Assembly (NCBI GenBank): GCA_029964075.1 | Contig: CM057146.1 | Coordinates: 6,901,501-6,965,500 of the forward strand | Source of the DNA: Patiria pectinifera | Taxonomy: Eukaryota > Echinodermata > Asteroidea > Valvatida > Asterinidae | Length of the DNA: 64,000 nt | Direction of reading: 5' to 3' | Notes under the pieces: generated by a model | The model's database searches: none | The model's input: only the letters and a program-made list of their open reading frames with translations | What the model was told of the DNA's origin: nothing | Program-made: the position numbers and the translations under genes | Shown here: in pieces, positions 1 to 8,328 of the stretch | How positions within the stretch are numbered: position 1 is the stretch's first letter | Layout of the letters: each line of letters opens with the position of its first letter

Positions 1-270
1 TTACAAGCACTTTGGGAGATAATCAAAAGTACTGTGGACGGTGCTTAGGATTACCATGGTTAAACGGTCAGGTAATCCCGGTAGCTAGCTCAAGTCAAAC
101 TCTGTCACAAGCCTGCACTATGTGAGTTATACACAAATCAAAAGTGGGCGGGGTTATGGTAACTTATGGTTTCATGGTTAGGTAACCGCGGTAGCTCAAG
201 TCAAACTCGGTCACATAACACTATGGGAGATAAACACAAATCAAAATTGGGCGGGCTTATTGTCACATCC
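1..270. repeat. two-copy degenerate direct repeat
   Basis: Two imperfect copies of a roughly 120-base unit lie here. Shared blocks are 'agctcaagtcaaactc', 'gtcaca', 'acacaaatcaaaa' and 'tgggcggg', at about 88-157 and 193-258. I see no coding signal; an ORF at 166-432 runs through this repeat and the C-rich minisatellite that follows. Confidence 0.6.
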
Positions 271-332
271 GCACCGGTTCAGTGTTTCACCACAGGGCTG
301 AGCTATTTTTCTGTAGTGATCCACAACCCTAA

Positions 333-427
333 TAGCCCCTCCCCACTGCCCCTCCCTACTGCCCCATCCTCACTGCCCCACCCTCATTGCCCGAACCTTA
401 TTGACCAAACCTCAATGCCCCACCAAA
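333..427. repeat. C-rich 13-14 bp minisatellite
   Basis: About six or seven degenerate copies of a unit like 'gccccatcctcact' follow one another, drifting toward 'gaccaaacctcaat' at the right end. The rest of the stretch up to the first tRNA at 707 shows no gene. Confidence 0.65.
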
Positions 428-706
428 CATAGCTACTCCACTCACATATTTGATGAGATCATCCGTTCTCCCGTCGGGAGGAAGATTCAAGATCCTCTTC
501 GTCTCCTCAGAAAGTCTTTGCTGTTACCATGGAAACGGTTATAAAAAAGAGATGGACATAATTGTTTACAAAAATGAAAGGAACAGACATTCTAAAGAAC
601 TGTTCTCTACGAACAATTCGCTATTTTGTGGGATAATGTCATACGGATTTATAAACAGATTTATAAACAAATTTTCAACCTTTTTTTAAGTTACTGAGAG
701 AGCGTG

Positions 707-780
707 GGCGTCGTGGCTTAGTCGGTTAAAGGGCCTGTCTAGTAAACAGGAGATCCCCGGTTCGAATCCGGGCGATGCCT
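707..780 (+). tRNA. tRNA-Thr (AGT), array copy 1
   Basis: Cloverleaf of 74 bases with loop CTAGTAA giving anticodon AGT. Acceptor stem GGCGTCG pairs with CGATGCC (one G-T). The D-stem 3' strand reads AAGG rather than AAGC, so G10 is unpaired; this copy may be weak. Confidence 0.85.
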
Positions 781-1030
781 TTCTTTTCAACTCCATGAGA
801 TAAAGTCAATGTGAATCGTGGGTAAAACTTTTTTTTCCACGAAGCTTATTTTTTTCTTCAAAGTTCGACAGAAATCGATTTCAATAGCTATTTCTTACTA
901 ATCAAGGTTTTCCCTGGGGCTATACGCATCGTAGCTTTATCGGTCCATAAATGTTTTAAAATTCCATACATTCTTTAAATCCATACAATTCTGTTAATCC
1001 TTAAATTAACAGTTCTAATGCGAAAACAGC

Positions 1031-1104
1031 GGCGTCGTGGCTTAGTCGGTTAAAGCGCCTGTCTAGTAAACAGGAGATCCCCGGTTCGAATCCGGGCGAC
1101 GCCT
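1031..1104 (+). tRNA. tRNA-Thr (AGT), array copy 2
   Basis: All four arms pair: acceptor GGCGTCG/CGACGCC, D-stem GCTT/AAGC, anticodon stem CCTGT/ACAGG and T-arm with TTCGAAT loop. A structurally sound copy. The 1.4-kb tandem duplication begins directly after it. Confidence 0.95.
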
Positions 1105-1203
1105 GTTGTTGTTTCTTTTGTTTGGGTTTTTTGGGGGTATGAAAATTAATCCAAAGTTATTAGCCCCAAAATATGTTAAATGTATGCGGCGATGTAATGT
1201 GTA

Positions 1204-1277
1204 GGCGTCGTGGCTTAGTTGGTTAAAGCGCCTGTCTTGTAAACAGGAGATCCCCGGTTCGAATCCGGGCGACGCCT
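1204..1277 (+). tRNA. tRNA-Thr (TGT), array copy 3
   Basis: Same backbone as its neighbours but with loop CTTGTAA, anticodon TGT, which reads ACA/ACG. All stems pair. It sits in a roughly 160-base sub-repeat that recurs around copy 4. Confidence 0.95.
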
Positions 1278-1367
1278 ATTGTTGTTTCTTTTGTTTGGGG
1301 GTATGAAAATTAATCCAAAGTTATTAGCCCCAAAATATGTTAAATGTATGCGGCGATGTAATGTGTA

Positions 1368-1441
1368 GGCGTCGTGGCTTACTTGGTTAAAGCGCCTGTC
1401 TTGTAAACAGGAGATCCCCGGTTTGAATCCGGGCGGTGCCT
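1368..1441 (+). tRNA. tRNA-Thr (TGT), array copy 4
   Basis: Anticodon TGT. T-loop reads TTTGAAT instead of TTCGAAT, changing the nearly invariant C56. The D-loop starts CTT where others have GTT. Reduced function is likely. Confidence 0.8.
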
Positions 1442-1534
1442 TTTTGAATATCAGAACTCGCTTTTATTTTTTTATTTTTTTTAAATTAACAGTTCTGTTC
1501 ATTCTTGATGTTTTTGCTCTCAATCGAATGTACA

Positions 1535-1608
1535 GGCGTCGTGGCTTAGTTGGTTAAAGCGCCTGTCTAGTAAACAGGAGATCCCCGGTTCGAATCCGGG
1601 CGATGCCT
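1535..1608 (+). tRNA. tRNA-Thr (AGT), array copy 5
   Basis: Anticodon AGT. All stems pair and the T-loop is canonical. A T-run follows as a Pol III terminator. Confidence 0.95.
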
Positions 1609-1686
1609 CTTTTTTATTTCCACTTCCCCAGAATGACATGGCCAAAAAGTATTGTAACTTTCTGCTTTGAATCTTCGAAAATCGAA

Positions 1687-1760
1687 GGCGTCGTGGCTTA
1701 GTTGGCTAAAGTGCCTGTCTAGTAAACAGGAGATCCCCGATTCGAATCCGGGCGGTGCCT
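1687..1760 (+). tRNA. tRNA-Thr (AGT), array copy 6
   Basis: Anticodon AGT. Carries AAGT in the D-stem (G-T wobble) and CCCGA in the T-stem (mismatch). Probably weaker than the consensus copies. Confidence 0.85.
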
Positions 1761-1840
1761 TTTGTATGAGCTCTCTTTTATTTAATTTTCTGAATTAAAC
1801 AGTTCTGTTAATTCATGAAGCTTTGCTGACAGAGTGTACA

Positions 1841-1914
1841 GGCGTTGTGGCTTAGTTGGTCAAAGCGCCTGTCTACTAAACAGGAGAGCCCCGGTTCCAA
1901 TCCGGGCGATGCCT
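1841..1914 (+). tRNA. tRNA-Thr-like with ACT anticodon, array copy 7
   Basis: The backbone is that of the Thr copies, but the anticodon loop is CTACTAA, giving anticodon ACT, which would read the serine codon AGU. The T-loop reads TTCCAAT, losing the conserved purine 57. Either a tRNA pseudogene or a rare anticodon-shifted variant; pseudogene is more likely. An identical copy is at 3248. Confidence 0.7.
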
Positions 1915-1995
1915 CTTCCTTTTTTTTTTATTTCAACTGCCCCCAGTATGTCATCGGCCAACAAGTTTTTAACTTTCTGCTTTGCAATTGTCGAA

Positions 1996-2069
1996 GGCGT
2001 CGTGGCTTAGTTGGTTATAGCGCTTGTCTTGTAAACAGGAAATCCCCGGTTCGAATCCGGGCGATGCCT
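1996..2069 (+). tRNA. tRNA-Thr (TGT), array copy 8
   Basis: Anticodon TGT. Anticodon stem CTTGT/ACAGG has one T-G wobble, and the D-stem has a T-T mismatch (TAGC). T-arm canonical. Confidence 0.85.
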
Positions 2070-2145
2070 CTTTCTTTTTATTTCCCCTGCCCCAGCATGT
2101 CATTGGCCAAAAAGTATTTTAACTATCTGCTTTGAAAGCTTCCAA

Positions 2146-2219
2146 GGCGTCGTGGCTTAGTCGGTTAAAGCGCCTGTCTAGTAAACAGGAGATCCCCGGT
2201 TCGAATCCGGGCGATGCCT
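2146..2219 (+). tRNA. tRNA-Thr (AGT), array copy 9
   Basis: Consensus copy with anticodon AGT and all arms paired. Confidence 0.95.
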
Positions 2220-2293
2220 CTCCTTTTTTTTCCACTGCCCCAGTACAACACTGGCCAAAAAGTAGTTTAACTTTCAGCTTTGAAATCGTCGAA

Positions 2294-2367
2294 GGCGTCG
2301 TGGCTTAGTCGGTTAAAGCGCCTGTCTAGTAAACAGGAGATCCCCGGTTCGAATCCGGGCGATGCCT
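2294..2367 (+). tRNA. tRNA-Thr (AGT), array copy 10
   Basis: Consensus copy with anticodon AGT. Followed by a run of nine T. Confidence 0.95.
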
Positions 2368-2437
2368 TTTTTTTTCCACTGCCCCAGTACGTCACTGGCC
2401 AAAAAGTATTTTAACATTCCGCTTTGAAATCGTCGAA

Positions 2438-2511
2438 GGCGTCGTGGCTAAGTCGGTTAAAGCGCCTGTCTAGTAAACAGGAGATCCCCGGTTCGAATCC
2501 GGGCGATGCCT
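2438..2511 (+). tRNA. tRNA-Thr (AGT), array copy 11, duplication junction
   Basis: Anticodon AGT. The D-stem reads GCTA, a mismatch shared only with copy 20 at 3844. The body matches copy 20, but the downstream flank matches the sequence after copy 2. The junction of the 1.4-kb tandem duplication therefore lies at the 3' end of this gene. Confidence 0.9.
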
Positions 2512-2610
2512 GTTGTTGTTTCTTTTGTTTGGGTTTTTTGGGGGTATGAAAATTAATCCAAAGTTATTAGCCCCAAAATATGTTAAATGTATGCGGCGAT
2601 GTAATGTGTA

Positions 2611-2684
2611 GGCGTCGTGGCTTAGTTGGTTAAAGCGCCTGTCTTGTAAACAGGAGATCCCCGGTTCGAATCCGGGCGACGCCT
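2611..2684 (+). tRNA. tRNA-Thr (TGT), array copy 12
   Basis: Duplicate of copy 3, 1,407 bases away. Confidence 0.95.
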
Positions 2685-2774
2685 ATTGTTGTTTCTTTTG
2701 TTTGGGGGTATGAAAATTAATCCAAAGTTATTAGCCCCAAAATATGTTAAATGTATGCGGCGATGTAATGTGTA

Positions 2775-2848
2775 GGCGTCGTGGCTTACTTGGTTAAAGC
2801 GCCTGTCTTGTAAACAGGAGATCCCCGGTTTGAATCCGGGCGGTGCCT
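2775..2848 (+). tRNA. tRNA-Thr (TGT), array copy 13
   Basis: Duplicate of copy 4, including its TTTGAAT T-loop. Confidence 0.8.
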
Positions 2849-2941
2849 TTTTGAATATCAGAACTCGCTTTTATTTTTTTATTTTTTTTAAATTAACAGT
2901 TCTGTTCATTCTTGATGTTTTTGCTCTCAATCGAATGTACA

Positions 2942-3015
2942 GGCGTCGTGGCTTAGTTGGTTAAAGCGCCTGTCTAGTAAACAGGAGATCCCCGGTTCGA
3001 ATCCGGGCGATGCCT
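2942..3015 (+). tRNA. tRNA-Thr (AGT), array copy 14
   Basis: Duplicate of copy 5; consensus structure. Confidence 0.95.
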
Positions 3016-3093
3016 CTTTTTTATTTCCACTTCCCCAGAATGACATGGCCAAAAAGTATTGTAACTTTCTGCTTTGAATCTTCGAAAATCGAA

Positions 3094-3167
3094 GGCGTCG
3101 TGGCTTAGTTGGCTAAAGTGCCTGTCTAGTAAACAGGAGATCCCCGATTCGAATCCGGGCGGTGCCT
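3094..3167 (+). tRNA. tRNA-Thr (AGT), array copy 15
   Basis: Duplicate of copy 6, with the same D-stem wobble and T-stem mismatch. Confidence 0.85.
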
Positions 3168-3247
3168 TTTGTATGAGCTCTCTTTTATTTAATTTTCTGA
3201 ATTAAACAGTTCTGTTAATTCATGAAGCTTTGCTGACAGAGTGTACA

Positions 3248-3321
3248 GGCGTTGTGGCTTAGTTGGTCAAAGCGCCTGTCTACTAAACAGGAGAGCCCCG
3301 GTTCCAATCCGGGCGATGCCT
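3248..3321 (+). tRNA. tRNA-Thr-like with ACT anticodon, array copy 16
   Basis: Duplicate of copy 7: anticodon ACT in a Thr backbone, T-loop TTCCAAT. Probable pseudogene. Confidence 0.7.
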
Positions 3322-3402
3322 CTTCCTTTTTTTTTTATTTCAACTGCCCCCAGTATGTCATCGGCCAACAAGTTTTTAACTTTCTGCTTTGCAATTGTCG
3401 AA

Positions 3403-3476
3403 GGCGTCGTGGCTTAGTTGGTTATAGCGCTTGTCTTGTAAACAGGAAATCCCCGGTTCGAATCCGGGCGATGCCT
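3403..3476 (+). tRNA. tRNA-Thr (TGT), array copy 17
   Basis: Duplicate of copy 8. Confidence 0.85.
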
Positions 3477-3552
3477 CTTTCTTTTTATTTCCCCTGCCCC
3501 AGCATGTCATTGGCCAAAAAGTATTTTAACTATCTGCTTTGAAAGCTTCCAA

Positions 3553-3626
3553 GGCGTCGTGGCTTAGTCGGTTAAAGCGCCTGTCTAGTAAACAGGAGAT
3601 CCCCGGTTCGAATCCGGGCGATGCCT
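3553..3626 (+). tRNA. tRNA-Thr (AGT), array copy 18
   Basis: Duplicate of copy 9. The following T-run is one base shorter than in the first unit, the only difference I found between the two units. Confidence 0.95.
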
Positions 3627-3699
3627 CTCCTTTTTTTCCACTGCCCCAGTACAACACTGGCCAAAAAGTAGTTTAACTTTCAGCTTTGAAATCGTCGAA

Positions 3700-3773
3700 G
3701 GCGTCGTGGCTTAGTCGGTTAAAGCGCCTGTCTAGTAAACAGGAGATCCCCGGTTCGAATCCGGGCGATGCCT
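3700..3773 (+). tRNA. tRNA-Thr (AGT), array copy 19
   Basis: Duplicate of copy 10, offset 1,406 bases. Confidence 0.95.
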
Positions 3774-3843
3774 TTTTTTTTCCACTGCCCCAGTACGTCA
3801 CTGGCCAAAAAGTATTTTAACATTCCGCTTTGAAATCGTCGAA

Positions 3844-3917
3844 GGCGTCGTGGCTAAGTCGGTTAAAGCGCCTGTCTAGTAAACAGGAGATCCCCGGTTC
3901 GAATCCGGGCGATGCCT
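3844..3917 (+). tRNA. tRNA-Thr (AGT), array copy 20
   Basis: Carries the same GCTA D-stem change as copy 11. After this gene the two duplicated units stop matching. Confidence 0.9.
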
Positions 3918-3992
3918 CTCTTTTTTTATTCCATTGCCCCAGTATGTCACTGGCCAAAAAGTATTTTAACTTTCCGCTTTGAAATCGTCGAA

Positions 3993-4066
3993 GGCGTCGT
4001 GGCTTAGTCGGTTAAAGCGCCTGTCTTGTAAACAGGAGATCCCCGGTTCGAATCCGGGCGATGCCT
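3993..4066 (+). tRNA. tRNA-Thr (TGT), array copy 21
   Basis: Anticodon TGT with otherwise consensus sequence. Its flanks resemble those of AGT copies 10, 19 and 22, so the anticodon change probably arose inside the array. Confidence 0.95.
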
Positions 4067-4144
4067 CTTCTTTGTTTTTCTTCCACTGCCCCAGTACAAC
4101 ACTGGCCAAAAAGTAGTTTAACTTTCCGCTTTGAAATCGTCGAA

Positions 4145-4218
4145 GGCGTCGTGGCTTAGTTGGTTAAAGCGCCTGTCTAGTAAACAGGAGATCCCCGGTT
4201 CGAATCCGGGCGACGCCT
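4145..4218 (+). tRNA. tRNA-Thr (AGT), array copy 22
   Basis: Consensus AGT copy ending in GACGCCT. Confidence 0.95.
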
Positions 4219-4297
4219 CTTCTTCTTTTTTCTTCATCTGGCCCCAGTACGTCACTGGCCAAAAAGTAGTTTAACTTTCCGCTTAGAAACCGTCGAA

Positions 4298-4371
4298 GGC
4301 GTCGTGGCTTAGTCGGTTAAAGCGCCTGTCTTGTAAACAGGAGATCCCCGGTTCAACTCCGGGCGGTACGT
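4298..4371 (+). tRNA. tRNA-Thr-like (TGT), degenerate last copy
   Basis: Anticodon TGT. The T-loop reads TTCAACT and the 3' acceptor strand CGGTACG leaves two mismatches and two wobbles against GGCGTCG. Probably a pseudogene at the array edge. Confidence 0.65.
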
Positions 4372-6010
4372 GTCCTTACTCAACTTTTGCATGTTGGCAT
4401 TATTGAAAGAACAGCATCTCTGGTCACGTTTTAAAAGATACACTCTCATTGTGCTGCTTTTGGATGCTAGAAGTGGAACAGAAGACATCCAAATAAAGAT
4501 CTTCAATCTAATTTTATGCACTGTGATTTTATGCATAAGACGCGCAGTGAGCAAACCAAATGTGCATTATCAATGACTTATCTTTATAAACGGCAAAGTC
4601 GATACAGGTTTACTAAGTGTTCAGTAGTCTGGTGTTAACGGAAGCCGAATAAAATAGGGTCCGAAGAAGTAACTTTAAGGTATCCACTTGTACGTCTTCG
4701 CAGACTTCAACCTTCAGATGTTCACAAAACCGAAATTCCATTACACCCAGCGGATGCACGGTGGTTTTTGTTCCATGGTCCCAAACAGCATTCGGTGAAC
4801 CCCTAGAAGTGCAGGTCCTAGACGTACATCTTTGATACTGTCATTTCGAATTCCAGAACGGCCGAAGTTGCACCCCGTATTCAATTCTTCACAATTCACC
4901 CCTCCTGATCCCATCCCCATTAGCGAGAACGTTTGTGCCAATATTTGCAAACATGCACGACTTAATAGGGCGACTTACTTTGTATGGTCGGCTGAATCCC
5001 GGTAGGGGAGCCGGGAACGTTTGTTGTGTGCTCTGCTTTCCCGTGACGGATTTGCATTCACGCATTTTGCGTGCGCGGGCTGAGCAGTGTTTATTTGTGA
5101 ACATGCGTATAGTTGTATTAACACACATTCATCACGGAAAAACATCTTCAATCCCGTCATGAACAGAAATTCGGCTGTTGAATGTTTCACTTGTTGGTTA
5201 AGCGTCAATACTTTACGATACTATAGAACACATTATTATTTATCAGGTTTTTGAATTTTTTTTAAATCGCACGATTGTTGTTATATTTTTCACTTTGAGT
5301 CTAAACGATAACCAATTGGTATAAATATCGTAAACCTGTTAAGAATGAAATCTTGGTGTGTATGGTTTTTTTTTCAAAAATATGCAGGTTACCAGTCAAT
5401 ATGTCTTGTGATTCAATTACATGTAGTGTTGGTCCTTTTTTTTGACTGACTTTTATACGGCGCATAAACTTCCGCAGTAGACTAGTAGTGAGTGTATACA
5501 AGATGGGATTGTATGTTAGGCGATCTAACACCCCCCCCCCCGGGCCACACACAAAATAGAAAAATCACGCAGAAAAACGTAGCACATGCTGGATAAATCC
5601 CTCGTCATCAATTAACTCCCCCCCCCCCCATCACCAACACCACCATTGACCCAAAGGTGATCCGCGCCTAGCCTGTGATATGCCTAATAATAAGTATCTG
5701 CGTTGTAGCTCGGTGAAGTGTAATGAAGCAGTTGATATTATTCGGCAATTTAATCTAACGGTAACATTTTCGGTATTCCTTTCCATCTGACTGATTAAAC
5801 ATTCGTTCCTCCTCCTGGAAAGATCGAATTCCCCACAAAGCAAATGGAACAAGATCTATTGTCAACAGAGCAACATTACACAACTGCCGCCCGTGTTTTA
5901 TTGACTCGGCTCCTACATTTTCTTCCCAAATTGAGAGAAAACAAAACTATTGGATGACAAATTATCGCAATAGTCCTGCAGTTGTCGGTTATCGGAGTTG
6001 GTCACCTTAC
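4372..6010. other. no gene seen; possible intron of the CNBD2-like gene
   Basis: Nothing with splice-flanked coding potential was recognised. Short ORFs on both strands overlap without supporting features. Poly-C runs lie near 5529 and 5620. If the minus-strand exons at 6011-13000 continue leftward, this stretch and the tRNA array would be intronic. Confidence 0.4.
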
Positions 6011-6116
6011 CTGGCGGTCGGCCTTGAAGTATGCCGGGTCGAACAGCAGCCTCTGCCCGCCGAGGAAACTCGAGGAAGACTCGAAAGACATGTAGGCCTC
6101 CTTCTCTTGTTCTGAT
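6011..6116 (-). CDS. CNBD2-like gene, shared exon 3
   Basis: The minus-strand exon is bounded by acceptor AACAG at 6117-6118 and donor GTAAGG at 6010. It enters in phase 2 and leaves in phase 0, giving 35 codons that include 'MSFESSSSFLGGQRLLFDPA' and then YFKADRQ. A hydrophobic 'LxFDxxxFKA'-type stretch after a basic helix is what I remember from the region just before the cyclic-nucleotide-binding domain of CNBD2-like proteins; that assignment is from memory. The acceptor's pyrimidine tract is an unusual run of C. The binding domain itself is not in the window. Confidence 0.6.
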
Positions 6117-6477
6117 CTGTTGGGGGGGGGGGCGGAAAACATTAACGGAACAAATACGGAAGATAATTCAGCTTTTATGACAGAGGTGTAGGCATATTTG
6201 AATGTTTGCTCCCTTGATCAGGAAATTGTCGTGCCAAATTACATATTCTATTAAAACAAAAAAGCTCGATCAAACGAGGGCAAATACTCATTTTCATTTT
6301 CAAAACAAAAGTATTTCTTTTACTGATTTTGTTAATGAGCAATGGAAATAATCCTCTTTTGGCAAATTCTGGTTGAAAATTAATAATTATGCTATAATAA
6401 AAAAAAAATTGATCAATAATTCATTACATATAATTATACAAATGTTTCATTTATTTTGGTTTCAATTTGTATCTTAC

Positions 6478-6557
6478 CGAAGGAAGCTTTTGCGACACAT
6501 AGAGACACAAAGGACGACCACCTTGGCCGCCCGACGAAACCTCTTCAGACTCGAGAT
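6478..6557 (-). CDS. CNBD2-like gene, shared exon 2
   Basis: Minus-strand exon with acceptor CCTCGCAG and donor GTAAGAT. It enters in phase 0 and leaves in phase 2, matching the next exon exactly. The peptide 'ISSLKRFRRAAKVVVLCVSM' followed by CRKSFLR is a basic, hydrophobic helix similar in style to the N-terminal helix of CNBD2-family proteins. Both upstream candidate first exons also end in phase 0, so either can join here. Confidence 0.6.
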
Positions 6558-6735
6558 CTGCGAGGAAATTCAGACAACATTTAGAAAAAAATGCCATGAA
6601 TAACATTCACAAACCATCATTCGGGGATACATGCTTTTTGGGGTTTCTTTTTAATGCAACTGGACCCAGGCCGAAATGTCAAAAAAAATTGGATACTCAG
6701 TCATTCATATCTGGGCAAAAAAAAATCTACCCATA

Positions 6736-7236
6736 CAGGGCGAGTAAAAAAAACGAAATCCAAATGTTGGGACCATTGTTGGAGGGAAGTTCTGCATGTA
6801 GCACTTTTAAAATGAAGGATATGAAAGCCCAATTCTTAAGCTTTCTTTTAGTACAAGAGTCGTTCAAATTACTCATGTACTTTTCAAGTTACAGAATTTT
6901 AATCACAACCACCGTTTTGAGGTTCTGTCCAGGAATCACAAAAAAGATCAGTGTTCTTTCAACAAAACGAAAAGAAATCACACAGGGATGTGTGTGCATT
7001 GTTTTGCTGAAAGAACGCACACCCTTTTTGTGATCCGTGGACAGAACCTTAAAATGGTGGTTGTGTTTAAAATTCTGTAACTTAAAAAGTACATAAGTGA
7101 TTTGAATGATTTTTGTACTAAAAGAAAGCTGATGAATTGGGCGTCTATATCCTAGATTTTGAAAGTGCTACATGCAGAACTTCAATAAAACAGTAGTCCC
7201 GACATTTGGGTTTCGGGTTTTTTTTTACTCACCCTG
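6736..7236. mobile_element. TA-flanked foldback MITE (mariner-like ends)
   Basis: Two long arms of roughly 230 bases are inverted repeats of each other around a centre near 6985. Outer ends are CAGGGCGAGTAAAAAAAA on the left and its near-complement TTTTTTTTACTCACCCTG on the right, each bordered by TA. Ends starting CAGGG with a TA duplication fit the Tc1/mariner group. No transposase is present. It lies upstream of exon 2 in the CNBD2-like gene. Confidence 0.75.
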
Positions 7237-8271
7237 TATTTCGGTGTTCTTTCAGACCCAGTGAAATATGTTACATTTTCTTCCTATTTGCATCACAACA
7301 ATTCACAGCTGTTTATACCACTTTTCGGTTACGATCAAGGGAACAACTTTGAAACAGTTGAAATGTCAAGTTAAAACAATACTTCAAAATCAGCTTGCCT
7401 GAGGTTGAAAACAAAATCATATCTATTTGAAAATTAACACGCTGTTGCCGGGAGACTTTGAATTGCCTCAGAAAATATTCAGCATACAATTGAACCCAAA
7501 ATCCGCATAAAAACGTGTTGTCTTGGCAACCCAGTGCACCAGGTGGGCGTGCGTGTCTCATCATTGTCTCGTTAATTCAGTTTGAGCGCCAATTTATCTG
7601 AATATAAAAACGCTCTCGTCTGGACTTGAACTTTGGTTTCGGGGTCGATTTTTGCTTCAGTCACTCCGACGGGTTTTTAAAACAAACCAAGTCAGTAATT
7701 TATTAATTTATTATCGATGAAATGATGAGGCTTTTGACGCCAGCTTATCGCTCGATGTTGACCTAAACATAAAATGATTGTCAAGGATATTGAATACCGA
7801 TTTGCTATTCATGTTTTGATTTTGATTAATATCGTAAACCCGTCGGCCTTCGGTAAACAGTCGTTGATTATGAAAGGGTGTAGCAAAGTTGCAGATCCGG
7901 GGCCAGGGAGCTTGGACACGCCCACTAGATCTCACTCTCGTATTGCAGAAATGCAGAATAACCTTTTAAAAATCTATTCTCAAAAATAAAACACCAGTGG
8001 GGAAAACGTCGTGTTTCTCTTCACGATAATGAAAAGCTAAAGCGGGCACTTTCATTTTATTTAATGGTCAACATAGCCACGACACAATTCTCGCTATAAC
8101 GGCAAGGCAAAAATGACAGTTACTTCTGCTTGGCTTATGCCTTTCTTAATCTCCGTTTTCTTTAATTTTCAAATTTAATGCGGGTTTCTTACGTTTTATA
8201 ACAAAATTATAGAAACTAAAGTGTAACTAGTGATGAAAATTATCAAGGTCTTAAAGTGTTTCACACTCACG
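7237..8271. other. intronic sequence, nothing recognised
   Basis: AT-rich sequence between the foldback element and the large exon. Overlapping short ORFs near 7313-7989 have no splice-flanked or family support. Confidence 0.4.
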
Positions 8272-8328
8272 TTAATGACACGGCTTATCAATATTCACTG
8301 TAGCCGAAAGTTCTATAATTTTGCTCAC

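Larger units (their letters stand above)
1105..3917. repeat. 1.4-kb tandem duplication inside the tRNA array
   Basis: Unit 1 (about 1105-2511) and unit 2 (about 2512-3917) are offset by 1,407 bases. They match base for base wherever I compared them, except for one T in a homopolymer near 2225/3632. Each unit carries nine tRNA genes. The outer and middle boundaries coincide with tRNA 3' ends, as expected from unequal exchange between tRNA copies. A collapsed-haplotype assembly error could mimic this. Confidence 0.9.

Noticed and set aside
166-432. ORF of 88 codons rich in Pro/Ser
   Set aside because: It runs across a degenerate repeat and a C-rich minisatellite with no start context, splice site or family match.
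1841-1914. A true tRNA-Ser(ACT)
   Set aside because: It has no long variable arm, which all Ser tRNAs carry; the body is that of tRNA-Thr.
1845-3542. Two identical 96-codon ORFs in the tRNA array
   Set aside because: They read through tRNA genes in both duplicated units; the identity comes from the duplication, not from protein conservation.
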